64,000 nucleotides of DNA from Diplosphaera chodatii (Eukaryota; Chlorophyta; Trebouxiophyceae; Prasiolales; Stichococcaceae). Under the pieces are notes generated by a model, which worked only from the letters and a program-made list of their open reading frames with translations, had not been told where the DNA came from and ran no database searches. The stretch spans positions 620,001-684,000 of the forward strand of contig JAALGY010000061.1 of the NCBI GenBank assembly GCA_032358165.1. The letters run 5' to 3'. Positions 22,941 through 35,059 of this stretch are shown piece after piece (within the stretch, counting starts at the first letter, position 1; every line of letters begins with the position of its first letter). The translations under genes and the position numbers were made by a program.

Positions 22941-25900
22941 ATGTGCGACGTGAGGCACAGGCAGGGCTCGAGGCTGGGGTCCGCGGCAGGCCCCCGCAAT
23001 TTCCGCCGCTGCAGGATTGTCGCCAGTTTGGCGAGGTCGAAAGGCCGAGGGCGAGCTTCCGCCGGCCTGCTGATAGTGGCGCTGCTTGGCGCCAGCCTCA
23101 GCAGGGCCTTGGGTCAGCAAGCAGCAGACAGCAGCTGCCCCGTCAGCCTGGTCTACGCTGCGGACCTGGGCCCGGGTGGAGCCGGCAGCAAGAACCCCAC
23201 CTTTGCCGGCCGAGTGAACATCACCAACACGGCCTCGCAGGTGGCGATGTGTAGCTGGCAGAACTGCTTTGCTGCTTGCCATGCAACGCTATCGGCCCTG
23301 CTGTACTTGCACGTCTGGCCTGTGTAGCCTAAGCAGACCCTGCCCCGCAATGCACGGTGCAGAGCATCCATCAAGTTGCCCCTGCACACTGTGCAAGTGC
23401 TGCCATGCAGGTGGCTGTGCACAGCTGCAAGGTTGGCTGGAACTTTACGGATGGGGAGAGCATCGTGGGAGCGGGCAACGTCAGCGCGCCTTTTGTGGCA
23501 GACTCTCTGGCTGCGCACCAGGTGCTACTGCTGCCCTCGCAGCAGCACACTGACGTCATTGCCTTCCCGCACACCGTTCTAGGCTGCTGCTGCTGCTGCT
23601 GCTGCTACCCACCGCAACTTGTGTCTGCATTTCCAGGTGATCCTGCACGCCGGCAACGCCTCCGCGTCGTCCGCTGGCAGCGTCAATGTGGGGGAATCAC
23701 TGCAGGGCAGCTTCCTGGGCACCAAGTCGAGCATAGCAGCAAATGCTAGCAACCCTTCTGGGGTGGCGCAGCCCAAGGTCAGCGCCCGGAGCACTTGCAA
23801 TCTCCATCCCGTGATCAGCAAGACTTCTGAGCGTGTGCGATCTGGAAATCGAACTTCAGGCGTCGTGCATGAACACACTTGATGCTTCCCGCCTCAGGAC
23901 ATGGCATTCAACAACCTGCCGTGCACACTGGTCGGCATGACGGCAATGGGGCTGCAAGACAGTCCCCTGGCCCAGGTGAATTGACAGTGACGCCGTGCTT
24001 GCTGCTTCACCACATGACATGCACGTGTGTTGAGCAAGGGTGAGCAGGGTCTGAAAAGCTCACCGAGTTGCCTCTTGTCTGTGCATGTTCAACAGGCGGT
24101 GCCGGCGCGCCCCAACCCAGATGACTCGGACCCCACGAGCAGCCTGCTGATCCAGTACGCGCCCATTGAGTATGTGAACCTGCCGATAGGCATCTTTGCG
24201 ACTGCCTTCACCCAGTTCCTGGTCAGGTATGCTAGCAGCTGTGCGCTCACTGGCCACTTTCCTGCCGACCTGTATGTATTGCTGAGCTATTCTGCCAATG
24301 GTATGCGCAGACGCAACTGCTGGTCAATCCCAGCTGCAGCACAGTCAGGCAATAAGAAAGACTTGTGTGCGCAGAGTGGCGAATGTGGCGAACAGCACCA
24401 ACATACCGCTGCAGGACGTCACCTATCAGTACTGGTTCAATGGGCCGGACGGCGTCGATGCCTTTGCGCAGTCCTCGCCCGCGGACCTGTTCGAGCTGCA
24501 GTGCTCTGACGCCACGACAGGTCGACACGCCTGGTTGTATGCTTACTGCCGGGTAGACACAATGCTCGCCAAAGTATTGGCCCTGCAGCACTTGGCAGGG
24601 CGGGTCTGTGCAGTGCGCGCCATTGTGCCTAAGCTCGGACCATACAATTGGTGCATGTTGTGACAACGGCAGGCTGTGACGCCATTCGCTGGAACTTCAC
24701 CCGGGGTTTGAAAGACACACGGGGCGCGTTGTTCGTGCTGAACGTGGGCTTTCAGTCATCGGCAGGCAGCCTGCGCCAGATTGCCGCTGACAGCATTGGT
24801 ACGTCACCCCTGTATCCACTTTCCTCCCTGCAATTGGGGGCTCTGCCCTCTTGGTACTTCCTGGTACTGCTGGACGGAGGCACAAGCGGTCATGCACGTT
24901 CTGCCTTGCAGGTAACTTTACAGCAGGGACGCAGGCGCATCAGGCCCAGAACTCCTTGCTGAATGTCATGCAGGTGCTCACAAAGTGCCTCGTCGAGAAC
25001 TGAAGCCCGTTACTGTGCCAGGTTGCTGTGGTGCTTCCATTGGGACCTAGTCCCTGCAGACAAGACGGCAACTATGGGCAGTGACGCACAGGTACTGGCC
25101 AGCATCCAAATCAAGCGGCTGGCCCTGGTGCAGGTATGGCCTTTGGTCTGCCACCCGCTACTTGTCCTCAGCTGTTGTCTGTCTGGCAGCATACAGGGCT
25201 GTGCAGAGCCTAAGCTCAGTAGCACTTACTGACCCAACCATCTTTCAGCTTGCGGGTGCTGACGATATTGCAGATGAACCAGACGCTGGACTACTCGTTT
25301 GAGAACACGCCGGTGTCTAATCAGCAGGCCAACGGCTCCCAGGTGACGACAGGCTGTCTATAAGCACAGAGCATACCTCGCAAGGACACATAGCAAAGCA
25401 CGAATGGGGATGTGACGGAACGCATCTTGGGGTCGACCAGAGGCTCTCGGACCATATTTTCTAAGACCTTCACGCTGGTCCTGACCGCAGACAGTGCCGC
25501 GGAAGCCCGTCCCTAACTGGGGCATGCCAGCCTACTTGGACGGGGCCTTGGCCTGGGGCAGCCCGCCCAAGCAGCAGGTGAAAGTGAGGGACAGGCACAT
25601 CTGCTTTGTGCACGCAGCAGCGTCATGAGGCTTTCGAAGGCATTCTTGAGGATCTGCAGCCTGGAGCTAGAACCTTGCCTATAGCTTGTACAAGATGTGA
25701 CTACTTGGTACAAGTCTGCAGGCGTCACACAATCCGCCGCCACCGGCACAGCCGCTGCCGCCTGGCATCCACTGCAGCAGCGCCAGTGTGGGCAACGCCA
25801 GCATTCAGGTGCCTGCCTGCTCTGAGTTTGCAGCCCTGGCAGGTTTATCTGCAGTGTGCCTCAGTGAAACAACAGTGTTAGGTCCTGTATATATGAAACG

Positions 25901-28900
25901 AGAGGGACATCTGACGACTTGCGAGAGAGCCATACATGGGTGGACCCGTGCTTTGATCACCATGTTTTGTACACGCTGATTTCCTGACCTGCAACTGCAC
26001 TTTTGCTGTCAATCACCGCCAGCAAATGCAGACCCTCTGGAACATGAGCTGATGAGAAGGACGGTGTTGTCTGGCGTGTGCAGCACTGCATGCTGATGGC
26101 AGAGTACTGCTGCGATGGCGCGCGGCTGTCGCCGACCATCCCCGCAGTCTTCCCGCCGGCGCGGCCTGCGTCGGAGTCCACCTCGCCCCCTTCGCCACCG
26201 GCGCTGCCACCGCCGCCCAGAGCCTCGTCTGCAACAGCGGCCGCACAGAACGCAGCGCCTGGGCAGTATGGCGGGACGCCCGCAGACGCTGGCAGCAGCA
26301 GCAGCAGCACATCTGCAGCGGCGATAGCGGGGCCCGTCGCAGGTGAGCGTACACCTGCAACCTCGAGCACTCAAAGAGCTGGTGAGGGCAGACCGCCGTG
26401 GACGAAGCAAAGCAGCAGGTTGTGAGAGTGAGAGGCTGGCGCCATCTGCAGTGCTGCCAGAGGCCAGCAATTGCAATTGATTCTGCAGGCGGTGTCGTGG
26501 CGATGGCTGTCATCACCGCTGTGCTGGCCTTCCTGTACCTGCGGCGGAGGCGCCGGCTGCGGGGCCTGCGGCTGCTGCAGGATGCAGAGGCGTGCCGCAG
26601 GAGCAGCGGCTCGGAGTCGGACCACGGCAAGCGGCAGCTGGTGGCTGCCGGTGGCGGGCACAGCTCACTGGTGGGCAATATAGAGTGTGTCATATGCGTG
26701 CCGCACACGCAATGCCACACCTGCCTTCAACTCCAAGCATTGCGGCACCCCACCCACACATGTTGATGCTGGGACATCGACTCAGTTGTTCCTGCTGCAG
26801 GGTGGGTTATCCCTGGAGGGGCAGGAGGTGTCGGTGCTCAGTTGGGGCGACTGGCGGCAGCAGCGGCCCGCAGCCGACGGGCAGACAGCGCTGCTGTCAC
26901 ATGGTACGGCCCTGGTGCCAGCCGCTCAGCCTTCGACACATGACACTTGTTCGACACGGGACACTTGCTGTGAGGCCTGTCCGAGAGCCTTGCAGTCGAT
27001 CCTTGCCAGATGCACACCTGACGAAGACCAAGATGCACACGGTGCAGGGCTGCTCCGCAGCCAGCGCTCGAGCGGCGCAACAGATGGCAGCGCCCTGTGG
27101 ATGGAGTGCCACGAGGTGACTGATGGAGCAGCATTGCTTTGCTGCTACCCACTGATGGAGATACTTATCACTATGCTGCCCAGGGCTTGATGTGGTGCAG
27201 GCTATTCCGTTGCTACATCCATGCTGCTGCAATAGTGTCAGAACTTAGCACGTGCCCCTTCTATCACTGTCCCTGTTTGCTCACATAGGGCCTGGATCCC
27301 TATGGACCAGCAGCGGAGGCGGCACGGCGTTGGGCCTCGCAGCCTGCGCTGGTGCGCATTTCGTCGATCTCCGACCCAGGCGCTGCGGTCCCCGCCTCGC
27401 CCAACTTCCTGCTCATGGCGCCCTCCAACGTCGGGCAGACAGTGCAGGCGGATGCAGGTGAGCCTGCAGCCATCAATGCTGGTAGCTGCTGCCCTGCTCA
27501 AGGTGATGGAGAACTACCAGAAGAGGCAAATGGTCTGCTGCTGGCAAGAGGAGTCATCTACAAGCATGGCGTCTCGGTGTTTGCACGCAGGCCAGCTGCT
27601 GGCGGGGCAGAGCAGCAGCGGCTCGCTGGAGGGCGTGGCCAGGCGGCTGGTGCGGCGGCACTCTTGGGGCGGCCCGCTGCAGATGCCCGACTCCGAGCTG
27701 CCGACGGCACTGCAGCAGGCGCCCGCGGCCACTTCAATGGCGAGCTCATGTGGAACATTGCACTTCCGTGTGGACAATGATCATGAGGCTGCCACGAGTC
27801 ACGGACCGTGTTCCTGAAGGGATCACTTGGCAGGGCAGCTGCTGCACGAGCTGCCAGAGGTGGCAAGGGACAAACAAATGTATTATCTTAAGCCTGCGAT
27901 GCGGTGCGGTGCAGGGGTCGCCCTTCATGCCGCCGCTGCCTTGCGGCCCAGGCTGGGGCCACAGCATGTCGCTGGAGGGAGTCGACCTGCACGTCGACTA
28001 CGCAAAGGAGATCGAGCCGCACCTGGGGCGCCGCCTGGTGCGCAACTGCTGCATCTGGACGCCGCTCACGCAGCTGCGAATGCAGTAAACCTGCAGACCA
28101 CGGCCCGCCTGTGCTCTGCTGTCATGTTGGCGCTCGCAGCTCTTATCCGCAGCAGCATCTCGTGGCAACAGCTGCTCACCTGCGGCTTGGCGACGGTATG
28201 CAGGGCACCGGCGGCTTTGGCGACGTATTCGAGGCGGAGTGGCGCGGGCGGCGGGTGGCCGTCAAGAAGCTGCCGCAGCTGGCCGCCCGCGCGCGGCGGG
28301 ACGGGCCGTCGCCCGAGGCGCAGTACGCCGCACTGATCGCGGAGATCCAGCTGTCCTGCCGCTTCAAGAGCAGCCGCCTGGTGAGCGCTTCATGGTTCAG
28401 CTCAGGCCTGGTTGGTGCATGCATGTGCAGCACCTACCGCAAGGTGCAAAGCTGTTGCTATACAGTAGAGTGCGCAGCATGCACCTGCTATGCTTGGTAA
28501 CCCTCAGAAGGTCACACATCCGCGTACTTGCTCGAACCATCTAGGTAATCTGTCAACGACAAGTCATCTGCAGCAGCAACGCAAACTGTGGACTCCCACA
28601 GTATGCGGTCTGGCACTGCATACTACAGAAGTTGCGCAGGCGCGTTGCTGTAGCAGGACGACACGTCAGGTCAGGTCGGGATGCAGCTGCAGCTGCACCT
28701 AGGCCTCGTCCGAGGCCACTGGGGTCACGTGCAAGACCATGATGCATAGCCCTGTCACGCTCAGGTGTCGGTGCTGGGCGCGTGCCTGGGGGAGCCGGCG
28801 CAGGCGTGCCTGATCATGGAGCTGGTGGAGGGGGGGTCCCTGGCGGCGCGCATCCACGACCGCAAGAAGCGGCGCCTGACCTACATGCAGATCCTGCGGG

Positions 28901-31472
28901 CAAGTCGTCAAGACGTACGCTGGGTTCTGTCATGCTTGCCGGAGCGCCCCAATGCCCTGCTCATGCCATCGACAAAATACTGATGTGCTCATGTAGCATC
29001 AGATGTGACGAACTTCAACAGCCACACATGGTGTAGTGCTCTGAGAGTATCAGCCTTACACAGAATGCATGGGCAAGCTTACCGACATGTAGCATTGTGT
29101 TGCAGGTCGCGCACGACGTGGCGGCGGGGCTGGCGTACCTGCACCCGGCGGTGGTGCACCGCGACCTGAAGCCGCACAACGTGCTGCTGGAGGGCGGGCC
29201 CGCGGGGCGTGCCAAGGTGGCCAACCTGCGCACTTCTGCCAGCGCATGCGCGTCATATGACAGCTGCGCGGCATCCCGAGTCTCCCGGTCCTGCGCAGCT
29301 GGATCCGCAGCAGGGACGCTGTGCTTGCCGGATGAAGCTGAGCAATGAGGACTCTGCCTGCAGGTGGCGGACTTTGGCATCAGCCGGGTGAAGGATCCCA
29401 CAAAGAGCTACCTAAGCGCGACTAACAACAACGGCACGCCAATGTACATGGCGCCCGAGCAGTTCAACGGCTCCCACCTGGACGAGAAGGTGACCGTGGC
29501 AATGACATGTTCAAGTAGCGAGGGAAACAGCACCAGGCCTGTGATGCTGGCCCCATCAGTACGGTGACATTCCACAGCAGCCTTCATGTGTGGATGCTGC
29601 TGTTGACTTTCACCAGGACTGATGGGACCATGTGCATGGCGCTTGCTCTGATGCATGTTTCTTGCACCGTGTGTCATCATGAATGCAACATGTGCCTCAT
29701 GCGTGTCATTGCTGTGATTGATCACAACCCATCGTTCTGGATTTCCGTCACTCAGTCTGCATCGGTTGGACCCTGCGTCCAGGTGGACGTCTACTCGCTG
29801 GGATGCATCCTGAACGAGTGCTGGACGCGCCAGCAGCCCTGGCGCGACAGCGAGCACTTCTTCCAGGTGCCGCCTGTTTGCGGGACAAGCCAACTCTGTG
29901 CATTCGACCCTGGACGTGCAGCAGCGTGACAAGGGCACCAAGCGCGGCAACAGTCAGCCCTGCAACCAGCCTCCAGGCCATGCGGCTGCATGTTGTGCCA
30001 GCTTCCTCCTGCAAGCTGCACAACACAGTCTGACAACGGCTGTCACTTGTGCAGGATGAGTTTGCTTTTGTGTGTGCAGCGCACGCGCTGCTCAACAGTT
30101 GTCGCTGCAGCATTGCTGCCTGCATACCCCGCAGATCATCAAGAGCGTGGCGATCGACGGGGAGCGGCCGGCGGTGGCGAGCGACACCCCGCCGCAGCTG
30201 CGCCGCCTCATCCGCAAGTGCTGGGAGCAGGCAAGGCAGCAACCCGAACCCTGCGTGTTTGCGGCACTGCCCTGCCTGACGTAAAAGGGGGCGGGTACCA
30301 CCTGAGTCATATGTCCCGCCAAGCATCATTTTGATCAGCTACACGCTCTTATGTAATTACCCTGCCATCTGCGGCTGCAAGGCCATAGGAAGTTTACTCT
30401 TGGACATGTGAGCCGAGATGTGGGTGCTCGCAGGTCAGCAAGCAGGATTTCCGATATGAAGTGTGTGATGCACCATGCAGGACCCGCGGCACCGGCCGTC
30501 ATGCACCGAGCTGGTCCGCTTCACCGACATCCTCATGCAGCACGAGGTGGCGCGGCTACGGGCGGCAGCCGGTCGAGGCAGCGGCGTCCTGCCCAGCGGC
30601 GTTGGTGGCAATGGGGCCATTGGCGGCCACGGCGGCAATGGCTGCCCCACCAGCAGTGGCGGCAATGGCAGCCGGCATCCCACTTCCACAGTGCGGGCCA
30701 CCAGCGAAGCGTCGGATGTCACGGTCAGGACCACACCCAGCCCGCCGCAGCAGCTGGAGCGTGGCGGCGTCGAGCCCGGCCCTGCGGCCACGGCAGGTGA
30801 CGGCGCTGCTGTGGGCAGGGACGCTGCTGTTGCAAGCAGCTACGATGCAGTGAGCGACCTGCCAGCACCTGCCAGCCCGGCGAACCAAGCACATGCGGCC
30901 GCCGGTGGCACAGCTGCCCCTGACTCCAGCTGCCACAAGCAGCCAGCTGCGGGCCCACAGGCAGCCGAGCATCATCAGCACGCAGATCCTGCAGAGCGGG
31001 GCGGCTGGGCAGGCGTCCCGCGCAGCCTGTTGCCAGACCGCAGCAGCCCGCAGGCAGCGGTGCAGGAGGTCGGTGCCGCTGCAGCGGCCTCCACCTCGGG
31101 TGCGGCGCCCGCATTCGGGGGACGGACATCAGGTACTGGTGTTGCCCCTGACGTCTGCCTGTTTGCACGCCCTTCACACTAGCAGGCAAGATCAGGGTTG
31201 CATCCATTGTGCATGTAGCATCGTGCATCCACTTCTTCTGCCTACTTTCATTTCTCGGTGACTGCTGATGAACTGCTGCAGAGCTGAGATTGCTATGCCA
31301 GCGGCATCAGCCGCCCTCAGACACAACTGGCGGCAGCAGCCTCGGCAATGGTGGCACCCGGGAGGATAGCAGTAGCTACAGGGCTGGCGAGGGCACTGGG
31401 AGCTATAGTGCACTGGAGGTGGCAGAGGCTGCAGCAGGCAGCCCGCAGTCAGACAGCATCCAGACAGTCTGA
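22941..31472 (+). CDS. Receptor-like TKL protein kinase with carbohydrate-binding-module-like ectodomain
   Basis: About 27 exons give some 1353 residues. The N-terminus has a basic stretch followed by a signal-anchor-like segment (AGLLIVALLGASLSRALG). Ectodomain part 1 (22941-23975) resembles a CBM2 cellulose-binding fold: FAGRVNITNTASQ, VGWNFTDGESI, SVNVGESLQGSF and NNLPCTLVGM. Part 2 (24096-24973) resembles CBM3: SSLLIQYAPIEY, DVTYQYWFNGPDG, CDAIRWNFTRG and LFVLNVGFQ. A Pro/Ser-rich stalk leads to a transmembrane helix (GVVAMAVITAVLAFLYL) and an Arg cluster. The kinase domain (about 825-1095) has GTGGFGDVFEAEW, VAVKK, HRDLKPHN, VADFGIS, MYMAPEQF and VDVYSLGCILNE, so it should be active. A long Ser/Pro/Ala-rich tail follows. 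Two kinase introns use GC donors (28900 GCAAGT, 30231 GCAAGG). The exons around 25274 and 26084 are less certain. The CBM assignments are by eye. Confidence 0.82.
23584..23606 (+). repeat. (CTG)n microsatellite in a kinase intron
   Basis: Uninterrupted CTG repeats in intron 23522-23636, about 30 bases upstream of the acceptor at 23636. Confidence 0.85.
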
Positions 31473-31960
31473 CAGCGCGCAAGGCAGTTGGCAGTTGCAT
31501 TAGAGCAGGGCAGGGCAGGAATTGCTCCAATGGCATGAGCAAAATTGCAATAAATAAGATAGTGCTGCAACCATGCGGGCTTGCTGCTGTCTGAGAAGCT
31601 GAGAAGTTCGTGCAGATTCGGTTCAAACGGAGTTTGAGCCTTGCAGTTGAACCACCAATTCTTCTGCCACGCGCTGAGGTTAGCTCTGCCATTGTCAGGA
31701 CGATGCAGCCGGCAGTCCAGCAAGCGAGCCTGCCTCGAAAGCTCGTGTTTCGGAAACGACAGCAAGTAAGAGAAGAAACCACAGCAGCCGCCAGTGTGCA
31801 AAGAGTAAGAATCCCCAATCGATAGCAGATGTCGAGCAATGCCCACTGATGCCGCCAAAACGGACAAGCCCATGGATTTGTCCTGAGCGAGCCTCGTGAA
31901 CCGTCGTGCCCCAGATACCATACCGCTCAGCAGTGCGCTGCAACACTGAATGTGGTGGAG
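31473..31960. other. Convergent intergenic region
   Basis: Between the 3' ends of the kinase (+) and the DUF1338 gene (-). AATAAA occurs near 31548. Open frames on both strands here lack recognisable motifs. Confidence 0.35.
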
Positions 31961-34300
31961 TCACCGCACAAACGTTTTCTGCGTCACATTGTCCTCGCTG
32001 TCGTCGAACAGCACGCGCGTGCCGCCGAGGCTGGCGGCCGCACCCGAGTCTTGAGAGGTGCTCTCGAAGATGCGGTTGGCCTGCAGCAGCGGGCCACCTC
32101 CATAGGATGCTTCCATTACCACTGTGGACATGGCCTCGGAAACAGCTGCGCAGCGTTCTCCATGCAACTTAGCGTAGCACTGGGCACAATGATGGCAGAT
32201 GGCATCATAACAGCAGTCACTCCTATTGTTGGGAGCTCACCTGAGCCTGCTCGAAGCCGTCACGACGGTGGTGTTCTTCTAGCTCGCTCTCCTGTGCCGA
32301 AAGGAAGGAGGTTGACTGTTGCCTTGCATATTTGCTGATATGTTATTTTCGATACTGCTTTGCAGTTGCAGTGCGTGTTTGCTGCATGTTGCGGCGTGTC
32401 GTCGCCAGCATATTGCAGCCGCATCAGCGCACCGACATGTGGGCAAAGTCGGGCAGCGCCCTGCGCTCGGCAAATTCGATGTAGGCGCCTGGCACCTCCC
32501 GCTCCTCCCCTGCACCACAGCATGGCACCAGTCGGCTATCGGTATTGCACCCACATGCACATCAGCGCACATGTTCAGCAAACGTTCTGTTTGCCTGCAG
32601 GAGTATGGATGTGAAATTTGCTTGACATTGCATATAGCAGCAACTGCACACCGCCAGCAAAGCGGAACACGTGCGTGTCGGCCATGGTCGAGCTTTGCAG
32701 CAGACCCCCGTCTGGGCTGACCTGCAGACGAACACAACCCAGAACGTGTGGCTGCATGCGAGCACTCACGGCATGGTACCGTGCAAGGTGTGTCTGGACG
32801 CTCACAGGCTGTGGGATCAGATATTCCACAAGGTGATGCTGACCTTGATCTGGCCGCCAGCTGTGTTGAGCTTGAAGCCTGCAGCCTCAACCTGCCGAGT
32901 CACCTCCTCAATCCCGCCCCTGTGCAACGAATCACCCAGCTATCGGAAGGGCCGATGGGGCAATGAGTTCAGGCCGTCGCTGTGGCTGTCGTTTGCTGCA
33001 CATTGAATATGTGAATGCTGACGCATAAAACAGGTGCTGTTGCTATCATTGGAAGCCTCACTTGATGCCTGTTCGGTGCACTGAGATTGTGGCATGGCTG
33101 AGGTTGTAGCCATTCACCAGCACCCATGCGGCAAACTCCGACTCTGCTTGGAGCTCCTCGTAATGCTCCAGGGTGGGCGTCTCCCATGGCAGCTCCCCTG
33201 CATCACCCAGCAGTGTGAATGTGTCAGGGAGTACCCTGAACGGCTCCGCCGATCGCACCGTATGCTTCCAGATGCATAACATGGTCACGTCCGGCACAGT
33301 GTCAAGACACGCTATCGCTGGGGGTTGTGCGGGCACGAGCACCTGTTATCGTGCAGACGGCAAGGTGCTTGAACGCCTTGCCAGCTGACACAGCGTACCG
33401 CTGCAGTATCCTCTCCGCATCCTTGGACAGCGCTTCGGACTGCAGCACGATGTCACGGACAGCAGCTTCAGGTACAGTCTGGCACCCGCGATGCGCAGGC
33501 GGCAGGCGTGCAGCTGACGCTGTCTGCATGATTACTGCTACGGTAGACATACTGCAGCTGGGATGAGGCACCCTGCCTGTAGCTCGGAGATGAAGAGGCG
33601 TGGCAGCGGCGGGTCATTCCGGGGTGGTGAGTACCACAGCGCATTTGCCTGCAGCAGCCGCAGGCAGCGTCAGCGATTACGGTTTGAACGTGTCGCGGCA
33701 CTGTGCGGCTCCGTGGCTTTGATTTGTACGGCCACCGCGACCACCTTCTTGGTTGGAAAGGCCAGCGCATCACGCTGCACATAGTGATTGTCGGTGAACA
33801 CCCGTGACAGCGAGTCGCACCCATACCGGCCAGCCTGCGAATGTCATGTACGCGGGTCACCCTGGTGTACAACTCGTGGGAAGTCAAAAAGGCTCCAAGA
33901 CAGGTGTGGCATCGCAGTCCGCTCCTGATTGAGCACAGGCAACTGCAGTGACAACTGGGCGGCTGAGACCTCACGGCCTCACCCCAAGGGTGCGAAAGGC
34001 AATGTGATCATGCACTAGCGGCTTTTGCGGTGCCAGGCTTTCGATCAGCTTCGTGACCGCCGCCGATGATGGCGACCGAGCTGCAAGTCAATAGGCCAAG
34101 AGCTTGGAGGTCAAGCAATTGCATGTTGATGTAGGCTGAAATCATGCTTGGACATCATGCAGGGTGTACTCTGCACGCATCAACCGCATGTGTGCTGCAC
34201 GGTGCATGCATCCTTGCAGCTTGATGACGTTCAGCATGCTTGGATGGAGAGAGTCACCCAGGTACTTCTGCGTCAACTCCCTGACGAGGCCCGGCAGCAT
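31961..34300 (-). CDS. DUF1338 / FLO7-type 2-oxoadipate dioxygenase-decarboxylase
   Basis: Eleven minus-strand exons (34258-34300, 33983-34080, 33745-33834, 33553-33648, about 33392-33478, 33062-33264, 32844-32919, 32652-32721, 32433-32509, 32241-32291, 31961-32080) give about 336 residues. The order of blocks matches plant FLO7-like proteins: LVRELTQKYLARSPSS, HDHIAFRTLG, CDSLSRVFTDNHYVQRDAL, LPRLFISEL, FAAWVLVNGYNLSHATISVH, DGGLLQSSTMADTHVF, YIEFAERRALP, HHRRDGFEQAQ and NRIFEST. The His of DHIAF, the His of SHATISVH and the Glu of YIEFAE are the probable metal ligands of this VOC-fold enzyme. Characterised members convert 2-oxoadipate to 2-hydroxyglutarate in lysine breakdown. The rice member is plastidic. 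No transit peptide is visible from the start used, so 5' exons are probably missing. The junction between exons 5 and 6 is ambiguous. Confidence 0.85.
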
Positions 34301-35059
34301 CGCAAATGCACTGTTCAGTTGCCAGCTTTCTGAAGCATATGTGGCCGCGCTGACTGGGTGTTGGCAGTGCACTGTAGGAGGTTTAGTCAGTGTCAAGGCT
34401 GTGCAGATGGCTGTGGCTATTGAGTCCGGGTCCTCGGCGCACTGTCGGCAACGTTTGCAAACGGAAACAAGCAAAACTGGAGGCAGTGCAAGACAGTCTG
34501 AACGTGATCAAAAGCACGCGACAGAACGGCGAACACCATGCATGAGCGTGACATGGGGGAGGTTTACGATCACCAGTGCCAAAAAGCTCAGTATTGATCA
34601 CCCGCACCACCAGCACCAGCAGGCCGTCAAGCGCTCATCAGTCTATTGCAACGACGGGCTCATCGCTTGATCCGTTTCTTCTATGTGCAATACCAGTCTG
34701 AACGCTACATCCTCCACCGACATGTCTTCCAGCACGCCAGCAGGCTGCATGATGGGCAGCCTAGCCTGAAACTCCCTCAGTGCCAGCAATGTCAACCTCA
34801 GGCGATCGGTCGCAAGCTGCTAGCATGCAGAATGCTGATGCGCAGCAGGATCGTCAGTACCAGCCAGCCGGTGGCCGAGGCCAACGGGTAAAACCTCACA
34901 CTGCTGGCATGCAGCTGGCTTCCCATGGCACAACGCGCCCCTGCAGCAGCCGTGCTCACTGAAACATGCGTCACATCAACCTGCATGCATGTGACAGCGG
35001 GGCGGACGGCTCGTCAGTGTGCTCCAGCAGGTTGCCAAGCATGTCCTGTCCGGCGTTGC
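34301..35059. other. Divergent region with possible unassigned minus-strand exon
   Basis: This holds the 5' ends of the DUF1338 gene (-) and the USP10-like gene (+). A minus-strand frame at roughly 34640-34830 reads LALREFQARLPIMQPAGVLE and then EDMSVEDVAFRL. It looks like real protein but matches no family I know and could not be spliced in phase to either neighbour. It may be a 5' exon of the DUF1338 gene. Confidence 0.3.

Noticed and set aside
25788..25979. Read-through of kinase exon at 25722-25808
   Set aside because: The frame stays open beyond the donor, but composition changes and the following exon starts cleanly at 26084 in phase.
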